A stretch of DNA of 7,494 nucleotides from Symbiobacteriaceae bacterium (GTDB lineage Bacteria; Bacillota_E; Symbiobacteriia; Symbiobacteriales; Symbiobacteriaceae): NCBI GenBank assembly GCA_027356675.1, contig DAHVXO010000193.1, positions 1 through 7,494 on the forward strand. Reading direction: 5' to 3'. The notes below the pieces were generated by a model. The model was not told where the DNA came from and made no database searches. It saw only the letters and a program-made list of their open reading frames with translations. Made by a program: the position numbers and the translations under genes. The first letter of the stretch is position 1; every line of letters begins with the position of its first letter. This document shows, piece after piece, positions 5,135-7,494 of this stretch.

Positions 5135-5148
5135 CCCATTTTGCCCAG

Positions 5149-5172
5149 TCGTATTGAAATATAACAATACGA
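5149..5172. promoter_or_regulatory. 8-bp perfect inverted repeat, candidate operator
   Basis: TCGTATTG (5149-5156) and CAATACGA (5165-5172) are exact reverse complements around the AT-only spacer AAATATAA. It lies about 15 bp upstream of the -35 of the arsR promoter. A related block occurs at 3432-3460 upstream of the copZ-like gene. Such AT-rich dyads are typical of ArsR/SmtB operators, although a site upstream of -35 is unusual for a simple repressor. Confidence 0.5.
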
Positions 5173-5193
5173 TTATGCTAATGCCGAGCGTTT

Positions 5194-5222
5194 GAACGGC
5201 TCCCAGCTTGTGGGAGCCGTTC
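5194..5222. terminator. Strong hairpin between tnpC-like gene and the mer promoter
   Basis: GAACGGCTCCCA (5194-5205) and TGGGAGCCGTTC (5211-5222) form a perfect 12-bp GC-rich stem with a 5-base loop. It lies about 190 bp beyond the end of the tnpC-like gene, upstream of the mer promoter. There is no T-run on either side, so it is not a textbook intrinsic terminator. It may still separate the transposition genes from the cargo, or be a recombination-related structure. Confidence 0.45.
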
Positions 5223-5412
5223 TGGTAGTGATCATCGGGCCGGACTCGGCTACAAATTCGCCGGCAGCGGTATGCACGGTGCCGGCGTGTTTATGCGGTC
5301 CTGAGCCTCGTAAGTGGAGCATAGGAAAGTCGGGTTTCCATTCGATCTTCCGGATCGCCTGGTTTTAATGGGGTAGGCTCCGCTGCACGGTCCGACCGGG
5401 CGTTACGGTTGT
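5223..5412. other. Noncoding stretch downstream of tnpC-like gene
   Basis: No supported gene is present. The only structure seen is a second inverted repeat, CGCCGGCA (5259-5266) with TGCCGGCG (5280-5287), around a 13-base spacer. It could be a hairpin in the 3' tail of the transposition transcript. Confidence 0.4.
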
Positions 5413-5943
5413 TCAAGCCTCCTCCCCGTTGTGTAATCGAGCCTGTCGGTCTTCCGCCGTTTCGGCACGTAGCTGCCAAGTGAGGAGTTCGTCATTAAGC
5501 CGAAGCCATCGTTGTTCTGCATTCACTAGCGCCTCTTCGACAGCGATCAGCGCAGCGACCAGATCGGTTTTTGAGCGACGGCCATACCGCTTTCTCACGG
5601 CATTGAGATCGCGCCCAGGCTTAATTCGGGGAACAGCGGCATGCTGGGTAACCGGGGCGACAGCACAAGAATGCGGGGGCTTCCAAGATCGATGCTTGTT
5701 GTAGTACGCCCTCGCCTCCACATTGGTCAGTATTGCGCTCTCTGAGACGCCTTTGCCTTCCGGGGCCACGCTCGCCGAAATGGCTGCAATGGCGGCGAGT
5801 GAGATGCGCTTATTGACGGCCCGCAAAGCATCGACGGCCGCTTTGACCACAGTGGCCGTGCGCTGTTTTTTGACCTCGTAAACCTTCTCCTTTAGCCACG
5901 CCGGCGCTTCAGTCCGGTCGTGCGGTTCGGATTTGTACGGCAC
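5413..5943 (-). CDS. TnpC/DUF6262-like accessory transposition protein
   Basis: This 176-residue basic protein is encoded immediately after the large tyrosine recombinase and overlaps its end by 35 bases. That matches the tnpB-tnpC arrangement of Tn554-type elements. Residues about 20-85 look like a helix-turn-helix unit: RTATVVKAAVDALRAVNKR, an ISLAAIAAIS helix, then a SESAILTNVEARAYYNKHRS segment. This resembles the TnpC/DUF6262 pattern in which a repeated DNA-binding domain ends with a YxN-like motif. Residues about 125-172 (LVAALIAVEEALVNAEQRWL onward) have a heptad-like coiled-coil pattern, also typical. The start is GTG 5943, with GAGGA close upstream; a later start is possible. TnpC stimulates or orients transposition in Tn554. 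Assignment rests on pattern and position rather than strong sequence identity. Confidence 0.72.
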   Translation of the reverse strand: MPYKSEPHDRTEAPAWLKEKVYEVKKQRTATVVKAAVDALRAVNKRISLAAIAAISASVAPEGKGVSESAILTNVEARAYYNKHRSWKPPHSCAVAPVTQHAAVPRIKPGRDLNAVRKRYGRRSKTDLVAALIAVEEALVNAEQRWLRLNDELLTWQLRAETAEDRQARLHNGEEA

Positions 5944-7494
5944 GTTCCTCGTCCCTTCGGTAGGCGTCTATATCATCCATCTCAACGAGTTCTGCATCGC
6001 AGTCACGCGCAAGCTGCTTCATGCGCTGAGCCTCCGGCAGAAGACCTTCCTGGATGGCGAAGTCCACCTGCATTAGTGCCCACTGTTTGTGGCGCACAAC
6101 TTGCCCCCGCTTGGCTGGATCGGGTACCTTGCCGGCACACCCGACGCAGGCAAACTTTGCGGCGCAGAAGCCGTGGCTTACGCAGTGGCCGCCAACGACC
6201 TCGGCGAGGGTACCTGCCTTACCGCTGGCCTCTTCGTAGAGCTGACGGAGTTCATCAGGAGACCGTTGTACCGCTTTGCCGACGTCAATGTGGGCAGCGA
6301 GGCGGGCCAAGTGTACATCAGCCGCTTCGGCGACGAAGGACTCGGTTGGCTTACTGTAATAATCGGTGACGTCGAGGTTTTTCTGCTTGAGCCACTGACC
6401 CACGATATCTACTGGAATCCGCTCAACCTGGACGGCATGGGTGGCAAAGGCGTGGCGCAACAGATGCGCCTTGATCGCTACCGGGTCTCCTTCTCTGGTT
6501 CTGAACACCATGCCATGCAGCAGCAAACGCATGCACGCAGTGATTCCCATGTCCTTGATATGCTTTCCGTTGAACTGAAACAGGTACGGTGCCTTCTCAA
6601 ACCGATGCGATCGGGTATTGTTTGGGTCATACGCAACCGCAGGCAATTGCTCTCCTGCTTTCAGCCCGTAATGTTCAGCGAGCATCCGAGCCAACTTCAC
6701 CAGAAGCCGCTTGGTCTCTTCTCCGATGAAGTAGGGTTGTGTCCGGTTAGTACGCTCCCCTTTAGGTAGCAGCATAAAGGCATATCTGATTCGCGGGGTC
6801 TGCTCTTTGGCCCCGGGCGGAGCCGGCATTTGTAAACGGACGAAGCAGTCATCCGTCAGCCGTATCTGCAGCAGTTCGTTCATGCGCATACCTGTTGTGG
6901 TGAACAGATCTAGCGCTAACAATCCAACGGTGGCGGCGTTGTACATCTCTTCCACAGGCAAGATTACCCCGGTGGCCCTGCGCTGAGCATCCGCCATAAA
7001 GAATGCCGTGCCGCCCTTGATCCTCCAAGAACCCAACCCGGTAATGCCCGTCGCGAAGGGGGTGGTCAGCGAAGGGCCGTCCTCGCCGTATCCCCATGCG
7101 CGTAACCATGTCTGCTTCTTGCTGATTTCCTCGGGTGTGCCCAGCCGTGGGAGGGTGCCCCATACGCCTTCCTGTAGCAGTTCTGCAAACCACAAGCCCT
7201 CTGACGGGGCATCCCCGCTTAACCGTTCCGCCCTCACGAACTCCAGGAAGAGCTCGTTTCGCTCGTCGACAAATTGGTCCACACCTTCCTTGGCCTGTTT
7301 GTAGGTCGTAGCGCTGTACTTGGATTTATGGCCCATAACCCACGACCGCCGATCCCATACCCGAAAGAAGAGCCGTTCGGTGGGTCCGATGCCCTTATCG
7401 GGAGCCCCGCCTTCGGTGTAGTCGAAGGCGTAAGGCAGCGCACGACGCCCTGACTCCGAGATCACATCCAACGCTTTCCGATACGCCTGGCGGA
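5909..7494 (-). CDS. Tn554 TnpB-type tyrosine recombinase/transposase (5' end outside window)
   Basis: This is a large phage-integrase-family recombinase, open through the right edge. The first available start codon inside the window is TTG 7471, but the frame continues upstream as plausible protein (RQAYRKAL), so the true start lies outside. Counting from 7471, the catalytic residues are Arg196 (GMRMNELLQIRL), His336 and Arg339 (HLLRHAFATH), Trp360 in the third basic/His position (VGQWLKQK) and the nucleophile Tyr371 or Tyr372 (DYYSK). A C-terminal cysteine cluster (Cys430, Cys436, Cys442, Cys445, in GHCVSHGFC...CVGC) is characteristic of TnpB of Tn554-like transposons, and its size also fits. 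It cuts and rejoins DNA at the element ends through a 3'-phosphotyrosine. A tnpA partner would be expected just to the right. All key residues are intact, so the enzyme may be active. Confidence 0.88.
   Translation of the reverse strand, partial: RQAYRKALDVISESGRRALPYAFDYTEGGAPDKGIGPTERLFFRVWDRRSWVMGHKSKYSATTYKQAKEGVDQFVDERNELFLEFVRAERLSGDAPSEGLWFAELLQEGVWGTLPRLGTPEEISKKQTWLRAWGYGEDGPSLTTPFATGITGLGSWRIKGGTAFFMADAQRRATGVILPVEEMYNAATVGLLALDLFTTTGMRMNELLQIRLTDDCFVRLQMPAPPGAKEQTPRIRYAFMLLPKGERTNRTQPYFIGEETKRLLVKLARMLAEHYGLKAGEQLPAVAYDPNNTRSHRFEKAPYLFQFNGKHIKDMGITACMRLLLHGMVFRTREGDPVAIKAHLLRHAFATHAVQVERIPVDIVGQWLKQKNLDVTDYYSKPTESFVAEAADVHLARLAAHIDVGKAVQRSPDELRQLYEEASGKAGTLAEVVGGHCVSHGFCAAKFACVGCAGKVPDPAKRGQVVRHKQWALMQVDFAIQEGLLPEAQRMKQLARDCDAELVEMDDIDAYRRDEERAVQIRTARPD

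Noticed and set aside
6089..6769. Plus-strand 226-residue reading frame opposite the recombinase
   Set aside because: It is a shadow of the recombinase, whose catalytic motifs lie on the minus strand in the same interval.
1..7494. CRISPR array, tRNA or rRNA genes, insertion-sequence terminal repeats
   Set aside because: I saw no regularly spaced direct repeats, no cloverleaf-like tRNA, no rRNA-like sequence and no matching terminal inverted repeats.

Overview
The window is a GC-rich bacterial accessory region in which every gene I can support lies on the minus strand. It is a mercury/organomercurial resistance cluster directly downstream of a Tn554-type transposition module. Most genes have strong AGGAGG-like ribosome binding sites. 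The regulator is of ArsR/CmtR type, and a TlpA-like lipoprotein is paired with CcdA. Together these suggest a Firmicute/Clostridia-like or other deep-branching host, but the window cannot fix the taxon.

Layout, in transcription order from right to left: a large tyrosine recombinase (5909 to the right edge, 5' end outside the window); an overlapping TnpC/DUF6262-like helper (5413-5943); an intergenic region of about 350 bp with hairpins, an 8-bp inverted repeat and a good sigma70-type promoter; an ArsR/CmtR-type metal sensor (4695-5057); merE (4477-4692); merB (3615-4259); a regulatory gap of about 300 bp; a CopZ-like iron-sulfur/cysteine-rich protein (2636-3307); a TlpA-like lipoprotein (1957-2544); a CcdA-like membrane electron carrier (1225-1941); and merA (1031 to the left edge).

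The central observation is that merB carries an in-frame TGA at 3747-3749. By ungapped spacing it falls exactly at the catalytic Cys159 of the classical organomercurial lyase. A perfect 6-bp hairpin with a GGTC loop, matching the bacterial SECIS format, follows about 17 nt later. Readthrough gives 214 residues, against 212 for classical MerB. I therefore call it a selenocysteine-containing organomercurial lyase.

Proposed division of labour: the ArsR-type sensor responds to metal; MerE brings in organic or inorganic mercury; Sec-MerB cleaves the C-Hg bond; the CopZ-like protein, with CC pairs spaced exactly 29 residues apart, may bind or hand over the metal; CcdA and the TlpA-like protein supply reducing power outside the membrane; MerA would reduce Hg(II). 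However, merA has an in-frame TAA after codon 178, so it is either broken, split, or a sequence error. The window contains no Sec machinery genes, no MerR-family regulator, no MerT and no MerP.
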